Below are positions 4,649 through 5,448 of a stretch of 5,448 nt of DNA, one piece after another. Source of the DNA: Halanaerobiales bacterium (GTDB lineage Bacteria; Bacillota_F; Halanaerobiia; DY22613); assembly GCA_023128035.1 (NCBI GenBank), contig JAGMES010000243.1, positions 1 through 5,448 on the forward strand, in the 5' to 3' direction. The notes under the pieces were generated by a model. That model searched no databases, was not told the origin of the DNA, and worked only from the letters and a program-made list of their open reading frames with translations. Made by a program: the position numbers and the translations under genes. Every line of letters starts with the position of its first letter. Within the stretch, counting starts at the first letter, position 1.

Positions 4649-4906
4649 TTATTTTTTATTCACATAAAACTCTAAAGAACCTGCAGAGAAAAATATTGAC
4701 GTATAATATATCCAATCACTTATTGATTCATTTCTAATTAAAAACACGCTACATATCATAATAGTAAGAAAGAAAAAAAATAGAAATAAAGAAATTAAAA
4801 TCCTTTTCTTTTTAGTAAGTATAATCCTTTTGCAGATATATTTTATCAAATAAATATACGCTATTCCAATCATACCACTTATTAAAACTTTATATAGTTT
4901 AATCAT
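4649..4906 (-). CDS. Putative membrane immunity protein of the Rhs toxin
   Basis: This 85-residue, strongly hydrophobic protein probably neutralises the toxin encoded just upstream. The ATG (4906-4904) shares its A with the toxin stop in TAATG, the tight coupling usual for toxin-immunity pairs. AAGGAG (4924-4919) lies 12 bases ahead, rather far, so re-initiation after the toxin stop may contribute. A TTG 24 bases further upstream is in frame but has no ribosome binding site of its own. Three likely membrane segments: about 7-25 (V-L-I-S-G-M-I-G-I-A-Y-I-Y-L-I), 36-57 (phenylalanine/leucine-rich) and 66-83 (W-I-Y-Y-T-S-I-F-F-S-A-G). Basic residues (K-K-K-R) lie between the first two. I recognise no specific family. 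The immunity role is inferred from context, and a membrane immunity protein suggests that the toxin acts at or across the membrane. Confidence 0.6.
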   Translation of the reverse strand: MIKLYKVLISGMIGIAYIYLIKYICKRIILTKKKRILISLFLFFFFLTIMICSVFLIRNESISDWIYYTSIFFSAGSLEFYVNKK

Positions 4907-5448
4907 TAAAAAATCATACTCCTTACCCAAGGACTGATATTTGTTGGTCGTATTGTTTCACCCCAAACCTGATATGCTGGTCTCCCTGTACCTGCACCAG
5001 CACGAATCTCTCGATAGGTTCTATTTGCATATAAAGATTTCATTGGAGAAATATAATCCAATGCTTCACATTCAATAGTTGTGTAAACACTTCCTTGTTT
5101 ATAACAAGCACTCCATTTTACAGAATTGACTATTCCCCCCTCAGAAAAAGGTATATCATTACTTATATCACTCGCTAGTATTGCTAAACCTCCAATTACT
5201 CCAATACCAAGACTAGAAGAAGCTAATCCAATTGCTGCTGTTCCAACTATTGCAGCAACACCACTGCTAGCTTTATCATACAAACCTATTGTAAAAGAAT
5301 CAGTTTCTGTCATTGTTCCTCCATTAGATTCAAATGTAAAAGATAATAAACTAGTATCACTCACAGCGTTACTACTCGTCCCTCCTGAAATTTGTGCCAT
5401 ATTCCCACTCGGATCAACATACTTCAAAGGTCGGGTCGAGTAATGGCG
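4906..5448 (-). CDS. Rhs/YD-repeat protein C-terminus with variable toxin domain (5' end outside window)
   Basis: The visible 180 residues are the end of a larger protein running off the window edge. The stretch P-L-K-Y-V-D-P-S-G at residues 7-15 is the hallmark that closes the Rhs core shell. In this family the sequence after it is a swappable toxin released inside target cells. After it come a Ser/Thr/Gly-rich linker, a Gly/Ala-rich hydrophobic segment (about 63-93, G-V-A-A-I-V-G-T-A-A-I-G-L-A) that could enter a membrane, and a C-terminal part of about 80 residues (97-180) with W-S-A-C-Y, I-E-C-E-A-L-D-Y, Y-R-E-I-R-A-G and A-Y-Q-V-W-G. I cannot assign the toxin fold or activity. The stop (4908-4906) overlaps the next gene's start. 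The residues before P-L-K (R-H-Y-S-T-R) differ from the commoner N-N-P-L-K context. A TTG at 5427 is in frame but would fall inside the Rhs motif, so it is not a true start. Confidence 0.82.
   Translation of the reverse strand, partial: RHYSTRPLKYVDPSGNMAQISGGTSSNAVSDTSLLSFTFESNGGTMTETDSFTIGLYDKASSGVAAIVGTAAIGLASSSLGIGVIGGLAILASDISNDIPFSEGGIVNSVKWSACYKQGSVYTTIECEALDYISPMKSLYANRTYREIRAGAGTGRPAYQVWGETIRPTNISPWVRSMIF

Noticed and set aside
5126..5443. Plus-strand open frame opposite the Rhs toxin
   Set aside because: It is antisense to a convincing Rhs C-terminus with the P-L-K-Y-V-D-P-S-G motif. Its proline/alanine-rich composition is what the reverse strand of the Gly/Ala segment would give.

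Overview
The window is AT-rich. Its coding regions use strong AAGGAG/GAGGTG-type ribosome binding sites and A/T-ending codons, which points to a low-GC Bacillota, most likely a clostridial or Lachnospiraceae-like genome. This is inferred from composition and gene families. No phylogenetic marker is present. The window holds two complete insertion sequences lying next to the 3' end of an Rhs/YD-repeat polymorphic-toxin locus.

Positions 1-2540 are one intact IS66-family element. It has terminal inverted repeats at both edges and the canonical tnpA-tnpB-tnpC set (HTH accessory protein, IS66 Orf2-like protein, zinc-finger DDE transposase), with an intrinsic terminator overlapping the right end. 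An AT-rich near-palindrome sits between tnpB and tnpC. The window begins exactly at the first base of the element, so the left flank is not visible.

Positions 2541-2754 are host DNA between the two elements. They contain a 59-bp near-perfect palindrome and a doubtful 28-codon minus-strand frame. Positions 2755-4176 are a complete ISL3-family element whose ends are fixed by an exact 8-bp target duplication (ATTAATTT on both sides). Its ends differ from each other in an informative way. The left end carries a perfect -10 box (TATAAT) and the right end an outward -35 box (TTGACG), so joining the ends in a circle would build a promoter for the transposase. The transposase Shine-Dalgarno and start codon lie in one arm of an inverted repeat.

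Positions 4177-5448 read on the minus strand. From right to left there is the C-terminus of an Rhs-type toxin (cut by the window edge), an immunity-like small membrane protein whose start overlaps the toxin stop (TAATG), a gap of about 214 bp, and a second small three-helix membrane protein. The gap holds a terminator-type hairpin pointing the other way (plus strand) and a possible relic of a toxin tail. Together this looks like the end of an Rhs toxin/immunity array, with an active toxin-immunity pair and perhaps an orphan immunity gene, into whose downstream DNA the mobile elements have inserted.
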